Source: Cladocopium goreaui
Lineage: Eukaryota; Sar; Dinophyceae; Suessiales; Symbiodiniaceae
Assembly (NCBI GenBank): GCA_947184155.2
Contig: CAMXCT020006179.1
Location: 282,001-346,000, forward strand
Direction of reading: 5' to 3'
DNA length: 64,000 bases
Below the pieces are notes generated by a model that was given only the letters and a program-made list of their open reading frames with translations, made no database searches and was not told the origin of the DNA. This document shows positions 52,439-62,714 of the stretch, piece after piece. The position numbers were made by a program, and so were the translations under genes. How positions within the stretch are numbered: the first letter of the stretch is position 1; every line of letters starts with the position of its first letter.

Positions 52439-52567
52439 GCCATGGAAGATGGCATTGATGTACTGCTGGAGGATGTGACGGATATCAACGCTGAGGTGAA
52501 GGCCGGGGTGCCCTCAGCGGGTGCCCGCAGCGGGGTGCTGTTGTTTGGCCCATGGGATCAGGGATGA
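52439..52567 (+). CDS. Candidate acidic exon, unidentified
   Basis: After GGGAG|G the frame reads AMEDGIDVLLEDVTDINAEV then KAGVPSAGARSGVLLFGPW and stops at TGA 52565-52567. A GT donor within (GCGG|GTGCCC) could end it sooner. Protein-like composition; no domain recognised. First of a series of + strand exons reaching 56.5 kb. Confidence 0.45.
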   Translation, partial: AMEDGIDVLLEDVTDINAEVKAGVPSAGARSGVLLFGPWDQG

Positions 52568-52969
52568 GGGATTGCATTTTGGTGATCCCTAGATGACATC
52601 AAGAATCTTGATGAATTTTGATGACATGAATTTTGATGACGTGTGGGTGAAAACAATTGTTGATCATCGGAAAATGATACCGGATTAGAAACAGTCAGGA
52701 TCGAAAGAGTTTATTTGTTGCTTGGCTGCTTCACCACCCATCATATTTGGGCAGATCGCCATTCTACTCGTCAGTCAAACATGGCGATGGAAAGCCTCCA
52801 CCCTTTCAAACTGTCATTTAAACATGCGGGATCCTTTCATTGCGAAATTTGCTGGGCATGTACTGGATTGGATCTAAATACAATCACATAACATACATGA
52901 TAGTTTTTGCAGCACATCACAAATTCATACAATCTCCCCTGTCCGGACCTTGGGACTTGGGGGTGACAG

Positions 52970-53005
52970 GCGCTCTTACGACCTGTGGCGTGCCTTGGAT
53001 CGAAG
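52970..53005 (+). CDS. Candidate 36-nt micro-exon
   Basis: GTGACAG|G to CGAAG|GTAAAG, encoding RSYDLWRALDR. Borders are good, but so short an exon is weak evidence. Confidence 0.25.
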
Positions 53006-53458
53006 GTAAAGATGAACATTCAAAAAACAACTGAAAAAATTGGCATGCTGAAATACCTGAGGTATAGAGATGAGATCTTCACAAAGTTCAATCACTTGCT
53101 GAATGACAACCAAGCCACGCGGAAGCGGCTACAAGTCATTGCCGAAAAAGGCCCCGCAGTTTGCCTTGCAACTCCCGTTGTTCGGGACACGTCCCGTTTC
53201 GCGAAGGAAGAGAAAGGGCCGCAGAGATTGCAGCAGATCAAGCACGGGCTGCCGCTTCCTGCGTTGCCTCTTGACGGAACACTGCATATTTCTTTGGCAA
53301 AGACGGTCAGTGTTGAGGCCCGTGGTTTTTTGAGGTGCGGGTCTTTCGTCATTTTCCTGCGTGGAAATGCAATATGGTGCTCATGTCCTCCAAATTTGAA
53401 GGTCGAGTGGCTGAAACTGGGCAGCAGTGAGGAATGACCTGTCAATGATCAGCAGAAG

Positions 53459-53565
53459 TGCAGCAGTTGGCGGACATGGCAATGACTGGTGATGTTGGCC
53501 AGGAATTCCTGGCGCAGCAGTTGGCGGACCGCTGCGCAGGCCCGGGCAATGATGGCTTTCACTTG
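53459..53565 (+). CDS. Candidate exon, unidentified
   Basis: After AGAAG the frame reads VQQLADMAMTGDVGQEFLAQ and QLADRCAGPGNDGFHL, ending CTTG|GTATGT. The repeat QQLADMA/QQLADRC suggests a short internal duplication. It ends in phase 0. Confidence 0.5.
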
Positions 53566-53631
53566 GTATGTTTTATCGGGGGCTCCGGCTCAACCAGATC
53601 CTGGAATTGGATGATGGCAAAATTTTAACAG

Positions 53632-53779
53632 GAAACCTCGAGCTTTTTGGGTGCGACATCCATGGCTTCCAGGGAACAGTTTGACAGGTGATGAAGGTCG
53701 CTGTTTTGGTGCTGTCCTGGAAATCGCCAATGGAGTTCGTGTGGTTTTGCGGAGCTTGGAGGGAGGCCTGGTCCTCATG
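53632..53779 (+). CDS. Candidate exon, unidentified
   Basis: Acceptor TTTAACAG|G, donor CATG|GTGAGG. Encodes RAFWVRHPWLPGNSLTGDEG and RCFGAVLEIANGVRVVLRSL. The beta-strand-like pattern is that of a folded domain. It does not join 53565 in phase as placed, so one border may be off or an exon is missing between. Confidence 0.5.
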
Positions 53780-53865
53780 GTGAGGCGAAAGTGCTTAAGA
53801 TAGGATGGTCATCCCAGCAAACATTGGCATCCATTCTGATGACAGATAGTTTTACAGTTTTACAG

Positions 53866-53935
53866 GTTTTACGAGTAATATGTTGTATGATTGAAATTGC
53901 CACTCTGAGGGAGGATGTTTATGTTCGAGCTGCTG
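53866..53935 (+). CDS. Candidate exon, unidentified
   Basis: TTACAG|G to GCTG|GTTACG; encodes VLRVICCMIEIATLREDVYV. The frame stays open to 54006. No domain recognised. Confidence 0.3.
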
Positions 53936-54365
53936 GTTACGTCTTCATTCAACACAAGCCATGTTATTTCAATATAGAATATGTGCTTATTGAAGGCAGT
54001 CATTAGTACAGGAGTGGACCTTCGAATCTTCAGGGATGAGGGGTCTTGGCTGTGAAGAATCGTCCTGCGATACTTTCTTACCTGGAATTCTTCGATTTGG
54101 TTTGATTGAGGTTCGCAAAAGCAATAGGCTGGCCAAGTAGGGAGTATCAGAAGATCCTAGAGTTTTTCTTTTCTTAGATGGCGTCTGAATGTGAGAATCA
54201 AACCAAATGGGGCCCCAAACTTCTATGGAAAATGACTTGCCGCACTAGGAAAAGAACACTGATTTTCAGTGGAATGTCTGCCAGGTCCAGACGTATCTCA
54301 GATAGCTGGCCACTTTGGTGGCTGCTTGGCTCTGGTACAGGATTTGAATGGGCAGCCATCATTTC

Positions 54366-54436
54366 AGTATGATAATATATATATATATACATATATTTAT
54401 TTATGTATTTATTTATTTATTTATGTATTTATTTAG
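54366..54436. repeat. TATATA / TTATTTATGTATT microsatellite
   Basis: AT-rich simple repeat. Confidence 0.9.
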
Positions 54437-54775
54437 CCCCCAAAAAGATAGAAAAGATTCAAATCATCACTATTTTAGTAGGATTTTACTTTTCTATTTT
54501 TTTAAGGTTACTATGGCTACTATGGGTGAATGAAACTCATGGATTTGATGCTGGAAACTGAGGATGTGGTTCAGCCACTCGTGCCTTTTTCAAGGCAGGG
54601 AGCAGCACGTTTCTAGAGAGAAACTCGGCTTCAAGTGAGGAAGTGTCGAGTTGACCCAAGAATCATAGGGGACGTTTGGGACAGTTTTGGAACATATTTG
54701 GAACATATTTGGAACATATTTGGGACATATGTTCTATGGCTGATCCTTTGCCACAGAGACCATTCAACCGCCAAG

Positions 54776-55079
54776 GCAATTTGGAGCAGCCAGAGGTGGT
54801 ACTGTGCCTTGCAGAGCTGTGTGAAACTTTCTGTTCAAAATTTCAAGTGGCTCTGTTAGTTTGTTACTGCATAGACGTCAAGTTTTTGGTGAGCTCGGCT
54901 CGCTGGCAAATACCAAGGCGAGATGTGACTTGGCAGCGCCCAGTTGAGATGTTCATCTTGGCCAAAATGCCTTGGGTTGATGATTTCATCAGCTGAATCC
55001 TGTACTTTGACCATCGACCCAGGTTTCTCTGGACTCCAGCTGCTTGACCTTGAAGCCCAAAGATTTGGTCACGGTGATG
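54776..55079 (+). CDS. Unidentified gene, two exons joined in phase
   Basis: Exon 1 (54776-54888) follows CCAAG|G and encodes NLEQPEVVLCLAELCETFCS then KFQVALLVCYCIDVKFL, ending at TTTG|GTGAGC. Exon 2 (55023-55079) follows CCCAG|G, encodes VSLDSSCLTLKPKDLVTVM and ends GATG|GTAAGA. Both are phase 0 at the shared 134-bp intron, with standard GT-AG. Five Cys in the first exon and a hydrophobic stretch; family unknown. Confidence 0.55.
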
Positions 55080-55240
55080 GTAAGAGATCAGCATTTCCGA
55101 GACTCCCCTTTGGACGATTGGCAGCTTGTCCCAGTTGGTGGGTTGGAAATCTGGTGTGCCTTTCTAGGAGTTTTCAAACCACGAAATCAGCACCAATCCA
55201 AACAATCCAAAGCCCCAGTTTAACAGTTCCATGAGTTCAG

Positions 55241-55298
55241 GTCGTGGGGCTTCAAGGTGGGTGAACCTGAGAAGGACCTGGCGGCACTTGTTCACAGG
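55241..55298 (+). CDS. Candidate exon, unidentified
   Basis: TTCAG|G to CAGG|GTAGGC; the most protein-like frame reads SWGFKVGEPEKDLAALVHR. A second frame is also open. Confidence 0.35.
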
Positions 55299-55557
55299 GT
55301 AGGCCTATCAAGAATGTTGGTTTGACCAAACGAAACGGGATGTGACATGATGTGACGCATCAAAAGAATGTATGAAACTACTGTGATGGTCATAGTGGCC
55401 TCATAGTTAGTTGGCAGCTCTAAATCTATGAATTTCGGGGAATTCATGGGCTCGACTGCCGATACCCTGCGTGCCCTGACTCTGCAGGAAGGTTGGTTTC
55501 CGACTTTATCATATTCCGTGTACATTGCCGTCCGCACAGAGCCTTCTCACGGCACAG

Positions 55558-55716
55558 GTGAGGGAAAAACATGGACCACCTGCCCCCGGTGGTGTTTTTC
55601 ATGGTGTTTCTGTGGCGTCCCCGTGGTGCCCAGGCGTAAAGCCGGTGAAGGAGGGAGACATTGTGGTGGGGCATTTGCAGAGGGGGAAGTATATCTATGG
55701 AAGGCGACTTCCGTGA
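55558..55716 (+). CDS. Candidate last exon, unidentified
   Basis: After GGCACAG|G the frame encodes EKHGPPAPGGVFHGVSVASP, then KPVKEGDIVVGHLQRGKYIY, and stops at TGA 55714-55716. The KPVKEGDIVVG tract looks like the end of a beta-barrel-type fold, but I cannot name a family. Confidence 0.5.
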   Translation: MREKHGPPAPGGVFHGVSVASPWCPGVKPVKEGDIVVGHLQRGKYIYGRRLP

Positions 55717-56156
55717 CTCGGCAGGCGGAAGATCAGGAAGTTATTTCAGTATATGTCAGTTTCTTTTCAAGGCGAATAGATAGATAAACATAAACTGTGA
55801 TAAACTACTAAGATTATTAAGAGTTGAGAGAGAGATTTGAGGATATTGAAGTTATTGATGTTATGGTTCAGATAAACAGAAGACGAGACAAATTAACATG
55901 ATGATGAAACATTGGCCAGCATGAGAAAGGCTGACACAGGTGCCACATGTCTTTTTTTGGTCACCCTGCGGGGCATTGCAACTGAGGGGCGGGCCGATCG
56001 AGACTCCCGAATTGAAATCATGGATGCGAGCTCAGAGTGGGTTTGTCTATCAAGGATCATCAAGGGGTATACCCACAACCCACTGGTGTGGTAAAAACAA
56101 TAATTAATCGATAGTGATGTCCCCCACCCTATGACTATGACTATGAACGTTCTCAG
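55717..56156. other. Intergenic or intron stretch
   Basis: A + strand frame at 55912-56094 (RADRDSRIEIMDASSEW) is open but borders are unclear. Otherwise nothing seen. Confidence 0.35.
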
Positions 56157-56305
56157 AAACCTTGTGGGAGATGTACAGGTTCCCATTTGCTGAAGACCTC
56201 TTCAAACGATTGCACGCAAGCAGTGCTGCAGTCGCACTGCTAGATGCCGGTTTCTTTAGAATGCCTGGCTCTCAGTTACAGTCGCAGTGGTCAGAGTCAG
56301 TGTGA
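56157..56305 (+). CDS. Candidate last exon, unidentified
   Basis: After TTCTCAG the frame encodes TLWEMYRFPFAEDLFKRLHA and SSAAVALLDAGFFRMPG, ending at TGA 56303-56305. Predicted helical; no family recognised. Confidence 0.45.
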
Positions 56306-56330
56306 CCGGATGATTAATCTCTGATCATCT

Positions 56331-56507
56331 ATGGCTAGTTTGGCCAGAAGTTCTTCCCCAGCAAAACCTGTCATTCAACCCACCAAGGCCCGAGATATTG
56401 GCATAGGACTGGCAGCCGCTGAAACAACCAGGGAGCTGCTGCGTGCAGCTCCGAGAACACCGAGAGGAGCGATCGGAGAAAAGGTGGCCGAACTGGCGCT
56501 GATTTAG
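56331..56507 (+). CDS. Small ORF, 58 aa, possible first exon
   Basis: ATG at 56331, stop at 56505-56507. Begins MASLARSSSPAKPVIQPTKA and continues basic, Ala/Arg-rich (ETTRELLRAAPRTPRGAIGE). The N-terminal Ser/Arg/Ala-rich, acid-free stretch resembles an organelle-targeting or disordered leader. No homologue recognised. Confidence 0.35.
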   Translation: MASLARSSSPAKPVIQPTKARDIGIGLAAAETTRELLRAAPRTPRGAIGEKVAELALI

Positions 56508-56554
56508 CATAGGATTAGCACAGGATATCACAGGATGATATAGGGGATTAATGG

Positions 56555-56870
56555 GGCGGCATACATATATATATATATATAATCATATATATATATATAT
56601 ATATATTATCTAATATATGTATATATATTTATGTGGGTATAAATATATATATATATATGTATATTATTATGTGTATATATATATACACATAAACGAGACT
56701 TTAATTGATTATTAATTATATCCTATATTGACCACGTGCATTATGTGCATTATGATTATTAGCAGAGGATGAATGCGCAGGACTCTGCATTCCACGGCTT
56801 GGAGGCCGTAGTTATGAATTGTTATATATATTTATATTATATATATATATGTGTGTGTATTTAAATTTAT
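56555..56870. repeat. AT-dinucleotide microsatellites
   Basis: Long TATATA runs at 56560-56700 and 56820-56855, separated by unique sequence. Confidence 0.9.
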
Positions 56871-57365
56871 TTCCTCATGCGCCAATTGATGGTCGCTAAC
56901 GGCTCAAAGTAGCTTCGCCAAAAGAAAGATAAAGAAACATCGCTATTGACAGTGTGAGGTTTGTGAGGTGAAGCGAAGGTTCAGAAGTTCAGTCCCAACA
57001 GAATGCAACAAAATAGAGAGATACTCCAGCGGCTTTGTCAGAAAATGATGAAAATTACCAAACATATTGTAAAAAATACCATGCTAATTGGGAACGTGTG
57101 GTTTAAACCGCAGGATTTTTGAGGTTCCCCAAAAAAATCAGACAAGACCCGAGCAACATCTTGTGTGGGGCCTGGTTTTTGTTTGGCAAAGCTTCAACTC
57201 CCTCATCAGCCATTCCAACCATGATTCGATGAATTGATCCAAATTCAGGGAACCCAATGAGTTTGTCACCTCTAGTCATAGTCTTCATCCATTTTTGGGG
57301 CACCTGCAAGTCCTTCAGCAGCTGACTGGAAGATCTCGAAATCCCCCATGAATCATCACTTGTGG

Positions 57366-57430
57366 TCGATATCCATCGATATCCATCGATATCCATCGAT
57401 ATCCATCGATATCCATCGATATCCATCCCT
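57366..57430. repeat. 12-bp minisatellite ATCCATCGATAT
   Basis: About five and a half perfect copies. As 12 is a multiple of three it keeps open frames on both strands. Confidence 0.95.
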
Positions 57431-57720
57431 CAATCCCCCAGCTGGGAAGTATCCATATCCTCCTGATCCATGTGGTGCACCTTGCCTTGATGTCGGGGTT
57501 TCATGGATGAGATTGGAAGGTCTGTGGCAGGCCGGGTGATGAGGGCTCAGCCAAAAACTATTCAAAAACTGACCTGGAACTCAATGTGAAAAGTTGTGTT
57601 TGGAAGATAGATTTAGTAGTGGATTTGGCCATGATTTGGCATATATTTTGGCATGATATATGTCGCTTCTATAATGATGTAGTGGGATGGCGTGGTGTGT
57701 CGGCTATCGGAAGCCTGGAG

Positions 57721-58212
57721 GCAACCCATCCTGCTGGCATGACATCTTCGATTTCGACTATTGCTGTGACAGACGACATGGGCCGACAGGCACGTCGCAG
57801 CCCAGTGCTGTGACATGCTGTGACCTGATATGGTCATATATGGTCCAGATTTGGATGATTTGGATGTGGCTTCAGGCAACTCTGAGTGCTGGGATGGCTA
57901 CTATAACTTCAATCATTGCAACACAGCTGCAGTAAGCAGTTGAGCTCCAGCGGAGTGGCAGTTACAACTGAAATATCATTTCGCTAGAACTTTCAAGATC
58001 ATTCAGCATTCAATTCTTTTAGATTTTCCATTTTGCGATGTCGGTCCCATTTGAGTTCTATTGTCCATTCTTTTCCCGAAGGTTGCTACACGCCGCTGCA
58101 CGCCGCCGCCCCGGCTGAGTGCTGGGAGGAGGCGAGGCACTACCTCTCAAAGTCAGAGGATGCAGCGGCAAAACATCCTGTGCTGAAAGAACCCGAAGCC
58201 AAGCTGCACTGA
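57721..58212 (+). CDS. Cys/Trp-rich repeat protein, three exons
   Basis: Exon 1 (57721 to about 57765) follows GGAG|G and encodes NPSCWHDIFDFDYC. Exon 2 (57876-57931) follows TTCAG|G and encodes NSECWDGYYNFNHCNTAA, ending GCA|GTAAGC. Exons 1 and 2 are copies of one motif, N-x2-C-W-x3-F/Y-x-F-x2-C, start in the same phase after AG|GCAAC, and join if exon 1 ends before GTGACA. Exon 3 (58082-58212) follows CGAAG|G, encodes APAECWEEARHYLSK and a Lys/Ala-rich tail, and stops at TGA 58210-58212. It does not join exon 2 in phase as placed. I recall similar CW...F..CC motifs in dinoflagellate secreted or glycosyltransferase-like proteins, but no function is assigned. Confidence 0.5.
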
Positions 58213-58462
58213 AGGATGATGAAGGATGAAGGATGGAACTCCAATATCTTGGTGTTGCAAGTCTTACCGTCCCACATTTGTGCAAGTTAGTATAGTAGGA
58301 TTTAGACTCTTAAAGATTCATACGCCGTCATGGATGCTTGATCAGATTTGTTTGTGTGTGTATGTGTGTCTACGTGATGGTTAATCTAAAGGTCCTTGTA
58401 AGGAGTTTTAATTGCGAAAGCCGTGCATGTTATGTTGGAAACCCTCACGAAATTTTTTTTCG

Positions 58463-58998
58463 AGTTCGCGAAAGTAAAATTTTATTTCGCGAAAGTTTCG
58501 CGAAAGTTGGGTATTATAATCATTATATGTAAAGGGCTGCCACCCACTGCCGCCCGGGGTCCGGCAGGAGAAGGGCACCAGAGAATGCGAGTAGCAGTAG
58601 CCAAGTTTCCAAAAGTGAGGCTTTGCGAGAGCCAAACACCAAGGCCCCTGGTCTTCGCTTTTCCTTCAGTGCACCTGCTGATGGCCGGGGTCTGTGAATA
58701 GGGATATTTTCGCGAAAGTTCCGCGAAAGTTATGCGAAAGAGCGGGCGAAAGTCAAAGTGCATGTTGAAGGGGGTGGGCCAGTAAACTTTGCAAAAAAAA
58801 AATCTGTCCTGAGAAGGGATTCCGTGATGCTAGCTGCATGTTTAAAAGGCTACCAAGAAGTGATCCGTGACTCTCTGGCGTAATTTGGCAGGTGGTGAAC
58901 GAATCTTCATAAGAGGTGTTGTTGGCCAACATGGGCCCCGCGAAAGATAAATATGGAGTTCGCGAAAGTTTCGCGAAAGTAAAATTTTTATTCGCGAA
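58463..58998. repeat. Cluster of TTTCGCGAAAG palindromic motifs
   Basis: The palindrome TTCGCGAA with AAG extension occurs about ten times in three groups (58465-58508, 58707-58745, 58937-58998). The outer groups share GAGTTCGCGAAAG and GTAAAATTTTTATTCGCG blocks in rearranged order. Confidence 0.85.
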
Positions 58999-59181
58999 GA
59001 ATGGCCGTTCCGGGATAAAGGAATTTTGATCAACAACCACGTGTCGGCTTCAGGAGGTATGCATGCGGTAATGCCCGGTAATGTGATGTATATAGATATA
59101 AATAAATATATGGAAAAAAATATATATATATAGATATAGCATATACAGGAATATTCAATTTGATGATGTGCCAACACTGTG

Positions 59182-59394
59182 TCATAATTCCTGTGGCTCT
59201 ACGATGTTTTGCTCCATTTTGTTCCCAGTCACTGAGGCGAATCTGGCCACGTTTTGCTGCCACGCCTCCTCTCTAAGTTCGAACGCCTGTTGGGGAGCTG
59301 GACGTGGCGGCTCTCCGGAGTTGCAGGATGCATCCACAGGACCGAGGTCATGGCTCTTAAGTCGGGAAAAAACCAAACTGGGACCCCAGCTCAT
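59182..59394 (-). CDS. Minus-strand open frame, uncertain
   Basis: 70 codons, ATG to TGA, with protein-like segment QQAFELREEAWQQNVARFAS. The + strand is also open here. No splice borders needed, no family recognised. Confidence 0.2.
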   Translation of the reverse strand: MSWGPSLVFSRLKSHDLGPVDASCNSGEPPRPAPQQAFELREEAWQQNVARFASVTGNKMEQNIVEPQEL

Positions 59395-59556
59395 AGATTA
59401 TATACATGACTATACAATATTATACAGTACATGATTCTTCGGGAGAATTAGATGTATTCAGCGGTCCAAAACCAATCTTTACCTTTGGATGTGTTTGTTT
59501 GGGGGTCGCATGGTTTTCTAACAACAAATTGGGATGATCGAAATTCACTTTCATAG

Positions 59557-59647
59557 GAAGCCACCAACCGGATGCATTTTTGGCAGGGGTTGCGGTTGCA
59601 GGGTGAATAGCTGGGATAGTGGGACCCGGGATGTTCCTGTTGTCCAG
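59557..59647 (+). CDS. Candidate Gly/Cys exon
   Basis: TCATAG|G to GTCCAG|GTGAGG. Encodes PPTGCIFGRGCGCRVNSWDS and TRDVPVVQ. Good donor. Lies about 300 bp before the methyltransferase gene, of unknown relation. Confidence 0.4.
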
Positions 59648-59943
59648 GTGAGGCAAGGTGCCAAGCAGTCATTTGGCTCGAACGACAGGGATTCTGAGGC
59701 CCGTGCGCATTTTTATCTTAAAAGATCCAGGCAAATCGGCAGGTGTATCCACACGCATATGCGAGTTCGTGTTGACTGTTTGCTTTTCTAGTCAGCTAAG
59801 GGCACAGTAACAAAAACGAAACAGCGCATATCTTCATACTCATCAGTGAATCAGACATTTGGAGGCAGAAACAAAATGGAACAGATATAAACAGACTATG
59901 TTGGCACTTAGTCTCTTTTTCCAACCGCTGTTCAACGTCATGC

Positions 59944-61663
59944 ATGGCGTCCGATCCTCCAAGAGGATCCTTTCCGGGTCAGCGTCTGCAAGATGAGAAG
60001 AAGGAGCTAGAAGGGCAAGTCCTCCACAAAAGGACTTGTGGAAATAAACTCCTTTTCCTTCAGCTAGGTTCACGCACAGAAGGCACAAGCCCAGAAGCAA
60101 TTTTCTCCTTTGATGTCTATGGTTCTGAAGTACGCGAGGTCAGAAAAGAGATCGCCGTGGGCGATGTGGTGCGATGTGTGGGGACGTGGCGGGAGTGCGG
60201 TCATATCATGGATGTTTTTTCCTACTCCATCCAGCAGCGTTGGGCAGATATTGGCGGTGGTGCTTCCTTCCAAGCACCCGAAGCCAAGAATCCGAGGAAG
60301 GCTCCCAAGCAGGATGCCCACATCGATGCCGAGGTAGAACCACCACCAAGTCCTTACGACGTTCCAGCTACTTCGCGACGGAGAATGTTATGTAAATTCT
60401 GGATGAGTAACGGATCTTGCCAAAGATCCCAATGCGATGGTTTCCATCCCCAGGGCGATGAGTTGAAGGAAGCCCGGCTCCGATGGCGACAGGAACAGTC
60501 CCGGCGCATGGCGTCCAATGCGCAAGCGGAGGATCCACATGGAGAGAAGGACAAGAAGAGCCATGCGCATCGTGCAGCAGTTTTTGCTGATTGGCTTTGT
60601 GAGATGCATCGTGGTTGAAAAATGTTGGGCTCAAGGTTTGATCAAGCATTTCTCTGAAGGTTTCTTTGGGCCAGTTTCTCTGATCAGCCCGTCTTGAGAA
60701 ATACTCGAACAGAATCAACAAGATGGAATAAATGGAAGATTCCGCATGTTAAACATAGATAAACTATGATAAACTATTTCTTGGTTGTTTCGATCTTAAT
60801 GGCATCAAACACATTATAACCCAATATAATTACAGAAAGAAAGAGAGAGACAGAGAGAGAGAGAGAGTCGAATCATTTGTTATCAAGTCTAGTCACATCT
60901 ATGTAGACATTTGCTTTATCCGCTTGAGCTGGACCCCGCATACCCATTCTCTATCATCACAATTCTTCAAGTTACCTGTAGGAAGCTCGACGACAACTGT
61001 TTCCATCGTTGACCATCCTTGAACGCTATGGCATACATGGCACACCCTGATCCCTCTCCTGTGATTCCCAGGTATAGCCGTGAAAAGTTACAGAACGGCG
61101 TCCTGGACATCGCCGGTGGCCGTGGCGAATTGGCCTTCGAACTCTGCGTGAAGCGCCAAATCCCCTGCGTTGTGCTGGACCCCCGCTGCCCCGGTGGCGA
61201 TACTGACGGTGGCGCGGCGGCCTGGAAGGACTGGCGCGTCTCGCGGCAGCAGCGCTTGTGGTTCAAGAGCCAGGGCATTCGAAGCTACCAACAGTGCCAG
61301 GAATATGTGGCGAACTGTCCATTGAAACAATGTCAGGTGCCAGTGGAAACAGCCCTCAAAGCGCTTAGAGATCAGGATGAGGAATGGAAAGATGTGCTGA
61401 AATGTGAGGTGGTGGTTGGCTTGCATCCTGATCAGGCCACAGGCGGAATATTGGAACTGGCCAGGGCCCTGGGACGTCCATTCGCCGTTGTACCCTGCTG
61501 TACTTTTGCCGATGAGTTCCCTGAGCGGCGGTTGGGCGACCGACCCGTTCGAACGTATGATGACTTGGTGGAATGGCTGTTGGCTTTTGAAGGCACCTCC
61601 CCCGAGAAGGGTTTCTTGATGTTCTTTGGCAAAAACCTGGTGGTCTACACCAAGAGCCAGTGA
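59944..61663 (+). CDS. OB-fold / CCCH zinc-finger / SAM-dependent methyltransferase protein
   Basis: Two exons, 59944-60605 and 61072-61663, give 417 residues. The intron is GC-AG (GAGAT|GCATCG ... CCCAG|G) and joins in phase. No GT donor nearby keeps the frame. Residues about 20-95 look like an OB-fold (LEGQVLHKR, KLLFLQLGS, VGDVVRCVG), a nucleic-acid-binding barrel. C150-x8-C159-x4-C164-x3-H168 is a CCCH finger, typical of RNA binding. A basic linker leads to FADWLCE at the junction, then V231-LDIAGGRGEL, the SAM-binding motif I, with VVLDPR after it (acidic-site strand 2), and a late CCTFADEFPERR. Such OB/CCCH/methyltransferase fusions suggest RNA methylation; the substrate is unknown. ATG 59944 is preceded closely by CATGCATGG; the next upstream frame is closed. 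Confidence 0.75.
60836..60868. repeat. GA microsatellite in the methyltransferase intron region
   Basis: AGAAAGAAAGAGAGAGACAGAG run between the two methyltransferase exons. Confidence 0.9.
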
Positions 61664-61889
61664 TTTCTGCCGTTGATCTCCGGCCAAAATGGCCGCAGGA
61701 AGTGAAACCGAAAGGCTCAAGCTGGACCTTGGAAAACCCACCCAGTTTCACGTGGGATGTTGCCGTGGCGTTTTCTATGATCCAATTTAATCCAAAATCT
61801 AAACATATTTATAAACATTCCGAAGGAAGGGAACATGCACACATGCCCGGTCATTTTTTTTTAAGATATTTCCTTGACTCGAATTACAG

Positions 61890-62110
61890 GTTGCCCATTT
61901 AGTGACACACCTACCCAGAGGGATGCTTATCCACTTGTGATTTCGTCAGGAGAGACCCTGGGTTTCACTCGCCGTCACATTGACTGCTGCTTCCCAGAAT
62001 TGCAGAAGCTGGCAAAAAGTGGCCCACCACAGTGGATGGTCAACCAGATCAACCAGGACCTAGTGTTGCTGCGCAGTTTCCACACGTCGATGGGGCTCAG
62101 AAAAGGAGCA
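61890..62110 (+). CDS. Candidate exon, unidentified
   Basis: After TTACAG|G the frame encodes CPFSDTPTQRDAYPLVISSG, then TRRHIDCCFPELQKLAKSGP and WMVNQINQDLVLLRSFHTSM. The 3' limit is uncertain because the frame stays open to 62188. Lies about 230 bp after the methyltransferase stop, so it belongs to the next gene or to an alternative 3' end. Confidence 0.45.
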
Positions 62111-62546
62111 TGTTTGGATACTTGTGTCGGATCTAGTCTTTCTACACACCCGAGTGCTCATGTGAGTCGACAAGGCATGTCCTTGTAGCATCTCATCCAC
62201 TAGCCACCGAAGAAATGCCTGGAGATGTTGATGCAATGTGCAACTCGTCAGACTGTATACATGCAGGTCACAAAAGCACCCCTAAAACTGAGTCAGAGCA
62301 TGGTTTCACCGCCAACCACCGGTCTGAATTCCCAGGGCCTTCATTCTATATCCAGGTGGACCCAATACCCAGGCGAGAGATTGTTTCCCCACATGAACAT
62401 TTGCTGCTGACTCATGAGCTGACTCCAGCCCTAGGATTTGAAAGACTGGGAGAATCGAGTTCTGGCCTCAGTGATCTAGCCATCAACCTGACGGGGACTG
62501 ATCGACAAAAAAGAACCGTGAAAGGACCACCAAGTCTTCTGCCCAG

Positions 62547-62714
62547 ATTCCTTGGCTCCCCGAGGGGCCCTTCACTGGCCGAAGTTTGGATGAAATGGAA
62601 GAGGCCTATGAGAAGCTGGGCAGAGCTGCCAACATCTGCCGATTTCGTCTCCGACGCTTGGCCCAAGTGTTGCGGGCTGCATGCCCACTGCAGCTGACAT
62701 CGACCAACGACTGA
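62547..62714 (+). CDS. Candidate last exon, helical and basic
   Basis: After TGCCCAG the frame reads GPFTGRSLDEMEEAYEKLGR then AANICRFRLRRLAQVLRAAC, ending at TGA 62712-62714. Strong helix composition. May share a gene with the 61890 exon, but phase cannot be tested because that exon's 3' border is uncertain. Confidence 0.45.
   Translation: MPWLPEGPFTGRSLDEMEEAYEKLGRAANICRFRLRRLAQVLRAACPLQLTSTND

Noticed and set aside
57103-57426. Minus-strand frame with protein-like part
   Set aside because: Half of it is the 12-bp ATCGATAT repeat, and the + strand is open with similar composition; strand undecided.
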